Assembly: GCF_051513965.1 (NCBI RefSeq)
Contig: NZ_CP195847.1
Span: 620,001 to 684,000 of the forward strand
DNA: 64,000 nucleotides
From: Paramicrobacterium sp051513965
GTDB taxonomy: Bacteria > Actinomycetota > Actinomycetes > Actinomycetales > Microbacteriaceae
Reading direction: 5' to 3'
The notes under the pieces were generated by a model. It saw only the letters and a list, made by a program, of their open reading frames with translations. It did no database searches and was not told the origin of the DNA. This document shows positions 8,620 to 17,500 of this stretch, in pieces. Position numbers and translations under genes: made by a program. Every line of letters starts with the position of its first letter. Within the stretch, counting starts at the first letter, position 1.

Positions 8620-9391
8620 AGTCATCATCGTCGAGTCGAAGGATGCCGCCGGAGCACTCGTCGCCGAGGAGATCGCTGCGCTGGTGGCTGCGAAGCCCAC
8701 CGCCGTTCTGGGACTCGCGACGGGCTCGACCCCGCTACCCGTGTATCGTGCGTTGGCGGAGCGACGCGACTCGATGGATCTGTCGAAGATCACCGGCTTC
8801 GCGCTCGACGAGTATGTGGGGCTGCCGGTCGAGCATCCTGAGAGCTATCGTTCCGTCATCAACCGCGAGGTCGTCGAACCACTCGGGCTCGACCCCGACC
8901 GCATCCATGTCCCCAACGGCTCCCTCGAGACGATCGAGCACGCGGGCGCGGACTACGAGGCTGCAATCGAGGCGGCCGGCGGCATTGACCTGCAGATCCT
9001 CGGAATCGGAACGACAGGCCACATCGGGTTCAACGAGCCCGGGTCCTCGTTCGCTTCGCGCACCCGCGTGAAGACACTCACGGAGCAGACGCGTCGCGAC
9101 AACGCGCGCTTCTTCGACTCCGAGGACGACGTGCCGATGCACTGCATCACGCAGGGCCTCGGCACCATCCATCGTGCGCGGCACCTTGTGCTGCTGGCGT
9201 TCGGCGAGGGCAAGGCCCCCGCGATCGCCGGTGCGGTCGAGGGCCCCGTCACGGCATCCCTGCCCGGTTCCGCGCTGCAGCTCCACGAGCGCGCGACGGT
9301 GATCGTGGACGAGGCGGCGGCGTCTCAGCTGAAGAACGCCGACTATTACCGCCACTCGTACGCGAACAAGCCCACCTGGCAGGGCCTCTAG
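8612..9391 (+). CDS. nagB: Glucosamine-6-phosphate deaminase
   Basis: A 259-residue enzyme that converts glucosamine 6-phosphate to fructose 6-phosphate and ammonia. ATG 8612 was chosen because GAAGGAAAAGG precedes it and it gives the family length; it overlaps the kinase gene by eight bases. Seen are the phosphate loop GLATGSTPLPVY, ALDEYVGL (D66, E67) and GTTGHIGFNEPGSSF (134-147). The histidine and glutamate of the ring-opening triad (H137, E142) are kept, but the position of the E. coli catalytic Asp141 is threonine here. It is the last gene of the amino-sugar operon. Confidence 0.93.
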   Translation: MAEVIIVESKDAAGALVAEEIAALVAAKPTAVLGLATGSTPLPVYRALAERRDSMDLSKITGFALDEYVGLPVEHPESYRSVINREVVEPLGLDPDRIHVPNGSLETIEHAGADYEAAIEAAGGIDLQILGIGTTGHIGFNEPGSSFASRTRVKTLTEQTRRDNARFFDSEDDVPMHCITQGLGTIHRARHLVLLAFGEGKAPAIAGAVEGPVTASLPGSALQLHERATVIVDEAAASQLKNADYYRHSYANKPTWQGL

Positions 9392-9393
9392 AC

Positions 9394-9476
9394 CTCGGCG
9401 CTGGCAGCACCGTTGTTCCCCCACACACGCTGACACCCCCGCACACTGTCAGCACTCCCAAACTGCCAGCGCCGAG
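9394..9476. repeat. Nested inverted repeats after nagB
   Basis: A 14-bp arm at 9394-9407 (CTCGGCGCTGGCAG) is repeated inverted at 9463-9476. Inside it, GCTGACA and TGTCAGC form a second inner pair. The region lies three bases after the nagB stop and just before the large palindrome, so it may be an additional 3'-end structure. Confidence 0.6.
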
Positions 9477-9480
9477 CCCC

Positions 9481-9527
9481 CGTCAAAAATGGCGAGGAAT
9501 CGTAACGATTCCTCGCCATTTTTGACG
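9481..9527. terminator. 47-bp palindrome, probable bidirectional terminator
   Basis: Perfect 23-bp arms surround a single central base. The outer part of each arm contains a run of five A or T, so a strong hairpin followed by U-rich RNA would form in either direction. It lies between convergent nagB (+) and tatA (-), exactly where a shared terminator is expected. The stem is unusually long and perfect for a terminator. Confidence 0.75.
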
Positions 9528-9535
9528 TCTGGTGC

Positions 9536-9782
9536 GGGCCGCGGCGCGTGGGCGCGCGGGGCGGGCCGTGGGTGCGCGTGGCGCGCGGGCCGCGTGGCGC
9601 GTGGGCGCGTGCGGGGGGTGGCGTGGGTGCGCGTGGGTGCGGGGCGCGGGTGCGGGGCGTGGCGCGGGCGCGTGGGTGCGGGGCGCGGGTGCGGGGCGTG
9701 GCGCGGGCGTGCGGGTGCGGCGCGTGGCGTGGCGTCGGCGCGTGGCGGCGCGGGCGCCGCGGGACGTGGGCGGTGCGACGCG
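9536..9782. repeat. GC-rich low-complexity tract with 39-bp tandem duplication
   Basis: About 245 bases made almost only of G, C and spaced T (GCG, GTG and GGGTGC units). A perfect 39-bp tandem duplication occupies 9631-9669 and 9670-9708. Reading frames through it are low-complexity Arg/Gly/Ala strings on one strand and Pro/Arg strings on the other; no gene is credible. The strand is strongly G-rich and could form G-quadruplex structures. Confidence 0.8.
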
Positions 9783-9995
9783 TCAGGCGGCGTCGGTGCG
9801 CTGCGCCTCGGCATCCTTCGACGACGTGGTCGCGTCGGAGTCACCGTTGTCGGTGACCTCGCGGACCTCCTTCTTGAAGATCTTCATCGACTCGCCGACG
9901 CTCTTGGCGAGGCCCGGGAGCTTCGGAGCACCGAACAGCAGCAGGATGATGAACAGGATGATGACGAAGTGCCATCCGGTGAGATTCGCGAGCAT
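9783..9995 (-). CDS. tatA: Sec-independent translocase subunit TatA
   Basis: A 70-residue protein starting at ATG 9995 with GGAGG seven bases upstream. It has a short periplasmic start, one transmembrane helix (FVIILFIILLLFGAPKLP), the FGAPKLP hinge typical of TatA, and an amphipathic helix GLAKSVGESMKIFKKEV, followed by an acidic unstructured tail. TatA oligomers form the pore for export of folded proteins with twin-arginine signals. TatB and TatC are not nearby, which is common in actinobacteria. Confidence 0.93.
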   Translation of the reverse strand: MLANLTGWHFVIILFIILLLFGAPKLPGLAKSVGESMKIFKKEVREVTDNGDSDATTSSKDAEAQRTDAA

Positions 9996-10121
9996 AGTGA
10001 CCTCCGCGTCGACACTCGAAAAGTACAGGTTCCCCAATAATACGCGCAAACCTTACAAAACCGGCATCGGGTTCTGCGGACGGTGGTCAGGCGGCGTTTG
10101 ACGCGAGGACTCAGGGAGCGG

Positions 10122-11492
10122 TCAGAAGACTTTTCCGGGGTTCAGGATGCCGAGGGGGTCGAAGACCGTCTTGATCTGGCGCTGCAGCTCCACCTGATCG
10201 ACGCCGAGCTCCGCCGCGAGCCAGCGCTTCTTCAGGGTGCCGACGCCGTGCTCCCCGGTGAGCGTGCCGCCGAGTCGCAGCGCCGCCTGGAACAGCTCGT
10301 CGGCGGCCCGCCAGACGTGCTCCGGAACCTCCGGCCCCTCGAACACGAAGTTCGGATGCAGGTTGCCGTCGCCCGCGTGGGCGAGGGTCGGGATGCTCAC
10401 GCCGAACTTCCGCTCGATGGTCTCGATCTCGGAGAACATCGCGGGCATGGCGGAGCGGGGAACGGAGATGTCTTCGATGAGCGTCGTGCCGAGGCGTTCG
10501 AGAGACGCATGCGCGGCCCGGCGCGTGGCGAGAAGCCGCTCGCCTTCGGCGCGGTCGGTCGTGAGATCGGCATCCGCCCCCATCTCGGTGAGGATGTCGA
10601 GAGCACGGCGCGCATCGGCGGCTGCCGAGGGACCGTCGAACTGAACGGCGAGGTGCGCAGCCCCGCGGCTCGACAGGTCGCCGCCCACGAAGTCGTCGAT
10701 CGCCCGCAGGGTCTTCGGGTCGACGAGCTCCATGACGGCGGGCTGCAGACCGGCCGCCGTGAGCGCGGCGGAGGCTGTCGCGGCATCCACCACCGTGTCG
10801 AAAAATGCGGCGATCGTCGCGATCTCGCCCTCGACGACGCGGCGCAGCCGCACGGTCGCCTCCACGATGACGCCGAGGATGCCCTCCGACCCGACCATGA
10901 GCGCGGTCAGGTCGAGCCCCGTGACGCCCTTGACGCTGCGGTGCCCAGTGGAGATGAGGCGACCATCGGCCAGCACGACCTTCAGGGCGAGCACCGCGTC
11001 GCGCGTCACGCCGTACTTCGCGCACAGCAGCCCGCCGGCGTTCGTCGCGATGTTGCCGCCGACCGTGGAGATCGCGCGTGAGGCGGGGTCCGGCGCGAAC
11101 CACAGCCCGTGCTGCGCCAGCTGCGCGTTGAGGTCGGCGTTGATGATTCCCGGTTCGACGACCGCGAGAAGGTCGGCTTCGTTGACCTCGAGAACACGGG
11201 TCATGGATGCCGTGGAGAGCACGATCTGCCCCGCCGACGCGATCGACGCCCCGGCGAGACCGGTTCCGGCACCGCGCGTGACGACCGGCGTGCGGGTGCG
11301 TGTGGCGATGCGCATCGTCTGCTGCACGTCGTCGATGCTGCGGGCGTCGACGATCGCGAGGGGCGCGGTAGCCGAGCGGTGGCCCGACTGGTCCGCCTGG
11401 GCGGCGCTGAGCCCGGCGGCATCCGTCGAGACCTTCTCGCCGAGCGCCTCGACGAGCTGGGCGATCACCGAAGAGCCTGTGTCTGCAGTCAC
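10122..11492 (-). CDS. FAD-linked oxidase, glycolate oxidase GlcD / D-lactate dehydrogenase type
   Basis: A 456-residue flavoprotein with an N-terminal PCMH-type FAD-binding domain (TRGAGTGLAGASI near residue 75; STVGGNIATNAGG near 142) and a C-terminal FAD-oxidase domain with HAGDGNLHPN and GEHGVGTLKK. Those two motifs carry the substrate and metal-binding histidines of the GlcD/DLD group. It should oxidise a 2-hydroxy acid such as glycolate or D-lactate and pass electrons to the respiratory chain. The start is a GTG with only a weak ribosome site. It is not obviously in an operon. Confidence 0.88.
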   Translation of the reverse strand: MTADTGSSVIAQLVEALGEKVSTDAAGLSAAQADQSGHRSATAPLAIVDARSIDDVQQTMRIATRTRTPVVTRGAGTGLAGASIASAGQIVLSTASMTRVLEVNEADLLAVVEPGIINADLNAQLAQHGLWFAPDPASRAISTVGGNIATNAGGLLCAKYGVTRDAVLALKVVLADGRLISTGHRSVKGVTGLDLTALMVGSEGILGVIVEATVRLRRVVEGEIATIAAFFDTVVDAATASAALTAAGLQPAVMELVDPKTLRAIDDFVGGDLSSRGAAHLAVQFDGPSAAADARRALDILTEMGADADLTTDRAEGERLLATRRAAHASLERLGTTLIEDISVPRSAMPAMFSEIETIERKFGVSIPTLAHAGDGNLHPNFVFEGPEVPEHVWRAADELFQAALRLGGTLTGEHGVGTLKKRWLAAELGVDQVELQRQIKTVFDPLGILNPGKVF

Positions 11493-11515
11493 CCCGCCAG
11501 CTTAGGACCCGCGGC

Positions 11516-12274
11516 TCAGAAGCCCTGCCCGGCGTGACGCACCCGCGACAGGAACGCTTGGGTTTCGGGATGCTCCGGAGCGTCGAAGATCTGCTCGGGC
11601 GGCCCGGCCTCGACGATCGTTCCGTTCGAGAGGAAGATCACGCGGTCGGCGACGCGTCGCGCGAACGACATCTCGTGTGTGGCCATCATGATGGTGCTGC
11701 CGGCGACCTTGAGCTCGCCGACGAGATCGAGAACCTCGCCCACCAGCTGCGGGTCGAGTGCGCTTGTGATCTCGTCGAGCAGCAGAAGCTCCGGCTCGGT
11801 GGCGATGGCGCGGGCGATCGCGACGCGCTGCTGCTGCCCACCGGAGAGCCGGTCGGGGTATTCGTGCGCCTTCGCCTCGAGGCCGATGCGGCGCAGCAGC
11901 TCGAGTCCGCGGGTCTCCGCCTCGGCCTTGCGGACCTTGAAGACCGAGCGACTGGCGAGCGTGATGTTGTTCAGCACGGTGAGGTGCGGAAAGAGGTTGT
12001 AGTGCTGAAAGACGACGCCGATGCGTGCGCGGATGCTGTCGGCATCCACCCGCGGATCGGTGATGTCGTCCCCCTGCAGGAAGATCTGACCGTCGTCGAC
12101 GCGCTCGAGCAGGTTGATGGTCTTGAGCAGCGTCGACTTGCCGGAGCCGCTCGCTCCGATGAGCACGACCACCTCGTGCTCGGCCACGTCGATGTCGATG
12201 CCCTGCAGCACAGGGGTCTTGCCGAACCACTTCTGCACGCCGTCGACCCGCAGAACGGGAGTCTTCTCGGTCAC
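11516..12274 (-). CDS. Polar amino acid ABC transporter ATP-binding protein
   Basis: A 252-residue ATPase with Walker A GASGSGKS, Q-loop VFQHYNLFPHLT, signature LSGGQQQR, Walker B LLLLDEITSAL and switch histidine in ATHEM. The QHYNLFPHLT sequence and the length match the GlnQ/PAAT group. The GTG at 12274 overlaps the stop of the upstream permease (GTGA) and has GGAGG just upstream. It is the last gene of a three-gene transporter operon. Confidence 0.92.
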   Translation of the reverse strand: MTEKTPVLRVDGVQKWFGKTPVLQGIDIDVAEHEVVVLIGASGSGKSTLLKTINLLERVDDGQIFLQGDDITDPRVDADSIRARIGVVFQHYNLFPHLTVLNNITLASRSVFKVRKAEAETRGLELLRRIGLEAKAHEYPDRLSGGQQQRVAIARAIATEPELLLLDEITSALDPQLVGEVLDLVGELKVAGSTIMMATHEMSFARRVADRVIFLSNGTIVEAGPPEQIFDAPEHPETQAFLSRVRHAGQGF

Positions 12275-13152
12275 ACCTGACCTCCCATCTGCTCGCGACG
12301 CTGCGCTCTGGCGGTGTACCAGTCGGTGAGGCGGATCATCGGCCACGACAGCGCAACGAAGAGGAGACCGGCGACGACGTACGGGGTGAAGTTGTACACG
12401 CTCGCGACCTCGATCTGCGCCGCGCGAATCGCGTCGACCGCGCCGAGCACCGAGATCAGGCCGACGTCCTTCTGCATCGACACGAAATCGTTCATGAGGG
12501 CCGGCGTGACCTTGCGCACCGCCTGCGGGAGCACGATGCGGCGTAGCGTCGTCGAGTACGAGAGCCCGAGGGAGCGGGCGGCCATGCGCTGTGAGGGGTG
12601 CACGGCTTCGATGCCGGCGCGCAGCACCTCGGCGACGTACGACGAGTACGTCAGGGTGAGGGCGATGGTGCCCCAGAACTGCATGGGCAGCCGCTCGGTG
12701 AACCCGAGGGCGGGGATGCCGAAGCCGACGAGGTACAGCACAAGCAGAAGCGGGATGCCTCGGAAGAAGTCCGTGTAGATCGCAGCGCCGATGCGCAGCG
12801 GAGCGAACACGGCGCCGCGGAGGGTGCGGGCGATCGCGAGCAGCGAACCGAAGAACGCGACGAGGATCGTCGCGAAGAACAGCACCTGAATGTTCAGCCA
12901 GAGGCCGAGCAGCACGTCGGGGAACGACCGGACCGCGGTCTCCCAGTCGAAGAACGAGCGCTTGACCTCGCTCCAGCCGGGACTGTTGACCAGCACGAGC
13001 CAGACGACGATCGCGAAGACGATCGTGCTGGCGGCGCTGATCAGAAGCGAACGGATGCTTTGGCGACGCCGAAACGCGCGTCGATCCAGCTCCGCGGCGC
13101 TCGGCTCCGGTCGGACGAGCGCAGCGGACGCTGGTGATGACGCGCTTGTCAC
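12271..13152 (-). CDS. Amino acid ABC transporter permease
   Basis: A 293-residue membrane protein of the HisM/GlnP group. Seen are a basic cytoplasmic N-terminus, about five membrane segments, YTDFFRGIPLLLVLY, and the docking loop EAVHPSQRMAARSLGLSYSTTLRRIVLPQA. The GTG at 13152 was chosen because AGGTGG precedes it by seven bases; an upstream ATG at 13203 would overlap the binding-protein gene by 40 bases. It lies 11 bases after that gene and overlaps the ATPase gene. Confidence 0.9.
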   Translation of the reverse strand: MTSASSPASAALVRPEPSAAELDRRAFRRRQSIRSLLISAASTIVFAIVVWLVLVNSPGWSEVKRSFFDWETAVRSFPDVLLGLWLNIQVLFFATILVAFFGSLLAIARTLRGAVFAPLRIGAAIYTDFFRGIPLLLVLYLVGFGIPALGFTERLPMQFWGTIALTLTYSSYVAEVLRAGIEAVHPSQRMAARSLGLSYSTTLRRIVLPQAVRKVTPALMNDFVSMQKDVGLISVLGAVDAIRAAQIEVASVYNFTPYVVAGLLFVALSWPMIRLTDWYTARAQRREQMGGQV

Positions 13153-13163
13153 GCGGGGGCCAC

Positions 13164-14006
13164 CTATGACAGCACCTTCGCGCCGGCGTTGTCGGCGAGC
13201 CACTTCTCGGCGAGCGTGTCGAGAGTGCCGTCCTCACGGAGGGCGTCGACCGCCTTCGAGACGGGCTCGGTCAGCGGCGAGTCGTTCTCGAGGAGGAACG
13301 ACAGCTCGTCGCCGCCCTCGGAGCTCTCGAACTGACCGACCAGAACGCCGTCATCAAGCACGGCGTTGGCGTTGTAAAACGCGGTCGGCAGGTCGGTGAC
13401 GAGGGCGTCGATGTTGCCGGCGATGAGCGCCTGCACGGTGTCTTCGTTGCTGTTGAAGATGGCCGGGTCAACGCCGACGGCCTCCTTCACGGCGGCGATC
13501 GAGGTGGAGCCCGCCGCGACGCCGATCTTCACGTCTTTGAGGTCGGCCAGGCTCTCGGCATCCGCTGCCGGGCTGCCCTCGACGGAGACGATGCCCTGCG
13601 TGGTCTCGAAGTACGGGGACGAGAAGTCGACGGCCTTCTCGCGGTCTTCGTTCGCGGAGAACTGCTGGATGTTGACGTCGAAGTCCTTCGGGCCCGGAGC
13701 GATCACGGTGTCGAACGGTGTGCGGATCCACACGACGTCGTCTTTGTCGAAGCCGAGCTCCTCGGCGACGGCGTAGGCCACAGCGGCCTCGAAGCCCTCA
13801 CCCGACTCGGGGTCGTCGTTCTCGACCCAGGGGGAGTAGGCGGGTTCGCCGGTCGCGATGGTGAACTTGCCCTCGGTGACGGTCTGGAGAGCGCCGTCGT
13901 CGGTCGCGGCATCCGACGAGCCTGAGGCCGAGCAGCCGGAGAGAGCGAGGGCGGCGACGATCGACGCACCGAGGGCGATCGTGCGGAGGGAAGAGGTCGT
14001 AGACAC
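13164..14006 (-). CDS. Amino acid ABC transporter substrate-binding lipoprotein
   Basis: A 280-residue family 3 solute-binding protein. The GTG start has AGGAG upstream and begins a lipoprotein signal with lipobox ALSGC. The mature part has the FliY/GlnH pattern: GKFTIATGEPAYSPW, EDREKAVDFSSPYFETTQGIV, LKDVKIGVAAGSTS and a late LTEPVSKAVDALREDGTL stretch. The ligand cannot be told from sequence alone; a polar amino acid is likely. First gene of its operon. Confidence 0.9.
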   Translation of the reverse strand: MSTTSSLRTIALGASIVAALALSGCSASGSSDAATDDGALQTVTEGKFTIATGEPAYSPWVENDDPESGEGFEAAVAYAVAEELGFDKDDVVWIRTPFDTVIAPGPKDFDVNIQQFSANEDREKAVDFSSPYFETTQGIVSVEGSPAADAESLADLKDVKIGVAAGSTSIAAVKEAVGVDPAIFNSNEDTVQALIAGNIDALVTDLPTAFYNANAVLDDGVLVGQFESSEGGDELSFLLENDSPLTEPVSKAVDALREDGTLDTLAEKWLADNAGAKVLS

Positions 14007-14088
14007 GCGGGGCTCCTGAAGATGGAAGGGAGGGCGGCGCTGGCGCGCCGATGTTCACTGTAATGTGCGACGTGCCACGGTCAAAATG

Positions 14089-14550
14089 TCAGTGACGTTC
14101 TGTTTCTGCAGAGCGGGCGAGGCGCCAGTCGGCGAAGTCGAATCCGGGGGTGACGAGGCAACTCACGAGCACGTTCTCATCGCCGGGGAGAGTGCGCTGC
14201 CACGTGCCGGCGGGAATGAGCAGCTGCTGCACCGCACCGGGCGTTGTGGGCGAGCCGAGCGTGTCGATGATGCCCTCGGAGACCGGTTCGTCATCGGTTC
14301 CGCCGCGCTCCAGCTGCAGGGGACCGGGGCCGTGCCAGAGCCAGATCTCGTCGGAGCGCACCACGTGCCAGGCGGACTGCTCGCCGGACCGCAGCCAGAA
14401 GTGGATGAGGGTGGCGGCCGGTCGCTCACCGGCATCCGTCTGGATCGCGTCAGCTGCGGTGTACGTGCGTCGATACCAGCCGCCCTCGGGGTGCGGTTCG
14501 AGATCGAGTGCCGCGACGGCGTCGTAGGGGGTGTCGGATGCTTCGGTCAC
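14089..14550 (-). CDS. Cupin family protein (DUF985)
   Basis: A 153-residue single-domain cupin. Typical family features are EPHPEGGWYRRTY near the start, the metal-ligand region SAWHVVRSDEIWLWHGPG and the late IPAGTWQRTLPG strand. The GTG at 14550 has GAGGAG upstream and overlaps the stop of the fusion gene by four bases (GTGA), so the two are translationally coupled. Its biochemical role is unknown; coupling hints at a task in the same nucleoside or methyl-cycle pathway. Confidence 0.85.
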   Translation of the reverse strand: MTEASDTPYDAVAALDLEPHPEGGWYRRTYTAADAIQTDAGERPAATLIHFWLRSGEQSAWHVVRSDEIWLWHGPGPLQLERGGTDDEPVSEGIIDTLGSPTTPGAVQQLLIPAGTWQRTLPGDENVLVSCLVTPGFDFADWRLARSAETERH

Positions 14551-17500
14551 GGGGTCTCCTCGTGGGTGAAAACGGTGGCTCCGGCGACGATGGTGCGGCG
14601 GCAGGTGCCGGCTCCGGATTCGACGAGCTGCGCGAGGGCGTCGTCGGGGTCGGTGGCGTCGACGTCGAAGAACGCGAGGTCGGCGAAGGCCCCCACGGCG
14701 AGCTGACCGACGCGGCGCTCGCCGACGCTGAGCCCGAGGGCGTGAGCGCCGCCGAGGGTGACCGCGTGGAAGAGCCGCTGGTGCAGGTCGGGCTCGGCGT
14801 AGCCCTGGTCGCGGGCGATCGCGTGGAGGCGGGCGACGTCGGCGAGGGGGTCCAGCGAGGGGGAGGAGGAGAGCGAGTCGGTGCCGACGCAGATGAGGTT
14901 GCCCTCGCGCAGGTACGCGGCGACGGGCGGCTCGTCGAGTCCGATGATCTCGTTCGACCGCGGGCACAGCGCCACCGACGTGCCGCGGGCGCGCAGCAGC
15001 GAGCGGTCGCGGCCGGTCATGTAGATGCCGTGCGCGATGTGGCAGTCGGGGCCGAGCACGCCGAGCTGATCGACGAACTGCGTGGAGCTGACGCCGACCC
15101 CCTGGCGGCGCAGCGCGCGGAAGCTGGAGGCGCCGAGCTCGGCCCAGGCCTCGTCGCCCGGAAGACCCTCGCGTTCGATGTGCGCCTCGGCGAGGTGGAT
15201 GTGCAGGCGCATGCCGCGATTGCGCACGACGTCGGGAACGTCGAGCAGCGGCTGCACCTCGAGGGAGTACGGGGCGTGCGGTGAGACGCCGACGCCGGGG
15301 GAGTCCGGCATGCTGTCGAGCTCGGAGATCGTGGTGTCGCGGCCGCGGGCGTGCCAGTCGGCGTTGCTCCAGCCGATGACCTCCCAGTACGCGATGCCGT
15401 GCAGGCCTGCGTCATGCAGGGCCGACATCGCCTCGCGGTCCGTCACGACGTCGGCGAGGGCGGTGGTTCCGGATGCCACGGCGAGACGCGCTCCGTCGCG
15501 GGCGGCGGTCTTCCAGTCATGGCGGTTCTCGTCGGAGTACACCTCGTCGAACGCGGCGGCCCAGTCGTCGAAGCCGCGGTACCGGCGCGCGGCGACATCG
15601 GCCATGTGCGTGTACTGCAGGTGCGTGTGGGCGTTGATGAGGCCCGGGGTGATGACGCCGTTCCAGTGCTCTTCGACGAAGTCCGTTCCGGTGTCGCGCA
15701 GTGACTGCAGCACCCAGCGGCGGTCGCCGACGTGCAGGATGCGGTCGCCCTGCACCGCGACGGCGCCGTTCCGGATGCGCGGTGCGGTGACGGGGATGAC
15801 CAGCGGCGCGGTGTACACCGTGACCGTTGCCTGGGTCGGGTCCGCGGTGTCGCGCGTGAGGAGAGCGATGGGCTCGGTCGGTGGTGCCGCGCTTGTGGCG
15901 GCATCCGGTGCGTCAGCGTGGGGTGTTTGGGCGTAGGTGGTCGCGTTGGCCTCGGCAGACGCCTCGGCGGTCTGCGGGGCGGCCGGCGGTGGCATCGCGA
16001 CGGCGTGGCCGCGGGCGGCGAGGGCGAGCCGGGCGATCTCCGCCTCGCGGTGCGTGGTGAGGTCGTGGAGTCCCGGAGCGATAGACGGGGAGTCGGTGAG
16101 CACACCGGCATCCAGCAGCTGCTCGACGGCGGCGAGCTGGGCCGCGAACGAGAGGTCCATGATCTCGATGGGGTTGCCGCCGCTCGCAGTGTAGTTGATG
16201 CCGTGCCCGTGGGCGAGCACGGTCACGGTGTGCGCGTCGCCCGTGCCGCCGCACGCGTCGGTTCGGTCGCCGGTGCCGGTTCCGGTGCGCGGGAGCGTGA
16301 CGGTGCTCACGTGGTCGTCGAGGTCCGTCCACATCGCGTCCGGCAGCTCGACTTCGCCGTCGACACCGCCCGCGACGGCGAAGACCGTGCCGGGGCGCGC
16401 GGCTGCCGCCAGAGCGGTGTCGATCGTGGCGGGAACGCCGGTCGCCGAGACGACGATGTCGGCGCGGGCGACGGCGGACGCGGCATCCACCTCGAACCCA
16501 TCGGCCTCGGCCGCGAGACATCGAACCGGGTCGATGTCGGTGACGATGACGCGTGCTCCGAGGGCGCGTGCGTGACGGCAGACGCCTTCGCCGACCGGGC
16601 CGTAGCCGATGACGAGCCAGGTCGCGGTGAACGGCTCTGCGGCGCGGGCTGTGGGGTCGAGGATGCCGCGGGTGCGTGCGCCGCGAAGCACGTCGTGAAT
16701 CGCGAAGACGCACGTCTGCCCAGTTCCGTGGCGGTTGTCGAAGAGCGTCTTGATGCGGGCGTCGTTCACCGGGACGACGGGGACGCGCAGCTCACCGGCG
16801 CGGTCCATCTCGCGCAGCGGGCGGACGCCGCTCGTGGTCTCTTCGGCGGCGCCGCGCAGCTCGGCGAGGGCGGCCGGGTCGGTGTGCGCGCGACGGATGA
16901 GGTGGGCGCCGTCGTCGATGATGAGCTGCGGCTTCCATCGCAGCAGGTCGCGCTCCTGCTCGGCATCCTCGTCGGGAGTCGCATCGGGGGAGCCGAGCAC
17001 GACGATGCCGCGGGCGCGCAGTGAGGCGGCGGCATCCGGTGAAACTTCGTTGGCGGGGGCGAACACACGCACGTCTGCTCCGGCGCGCATGAGCTCGATC
17101 GCGAGCACGGCGGTCTTGGGCTCGAGCACGAGCACGATGCCGATGCGCACGCCACGCAGCCGGTCCGACTGCGCAAGGCGGGAGGCCAGCGCGCGCGTGA
17201 TGGGCATGGCCTCGGCGGCCCACTCGATGCGCACGGCTCCAGCCGCGGAGAGGTGATCGTCGGGAATGAGCGCAGCAGGTTCAGCAGGCGAGATCGCGTC
17301 GCGGTCGAGCACGGCGAAGTCGCCGCGGGATGCCGTCATGGCTCGAAGCCCGGCGGGCAGAAGCCGCTTGAGCGGTTCGGCGCTGCTGGCGGCATCCTCT
17401 GTTCTGCCCAGCAGACCGGCCCCGTCGATCACGATCGCCGTTCCGAGTGACGTGCGTGCCTGGTCAGCCGGTCGCGTGAGCCAGTCGCGAATCCCGGCTG

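Noticed and set aside
9631..9708. CRISPR-like repeat
   Set aside because: Only two directly adjacent copies without spacers; it is a tandem duplication.
9489..10101. Long plus-strand frames of Arg/Gly/Ala repeats across the GC-rich tract
   Set aside because: Low-complexity translation in several frames at once, no ribosome site, and antisense to tatA.
10083..11081. Plus-strand frame opposite the GlcD-type oxidase
   Set aside because: Composition is that of an antisense shadow; the minus-strand gene has clear family motifs.
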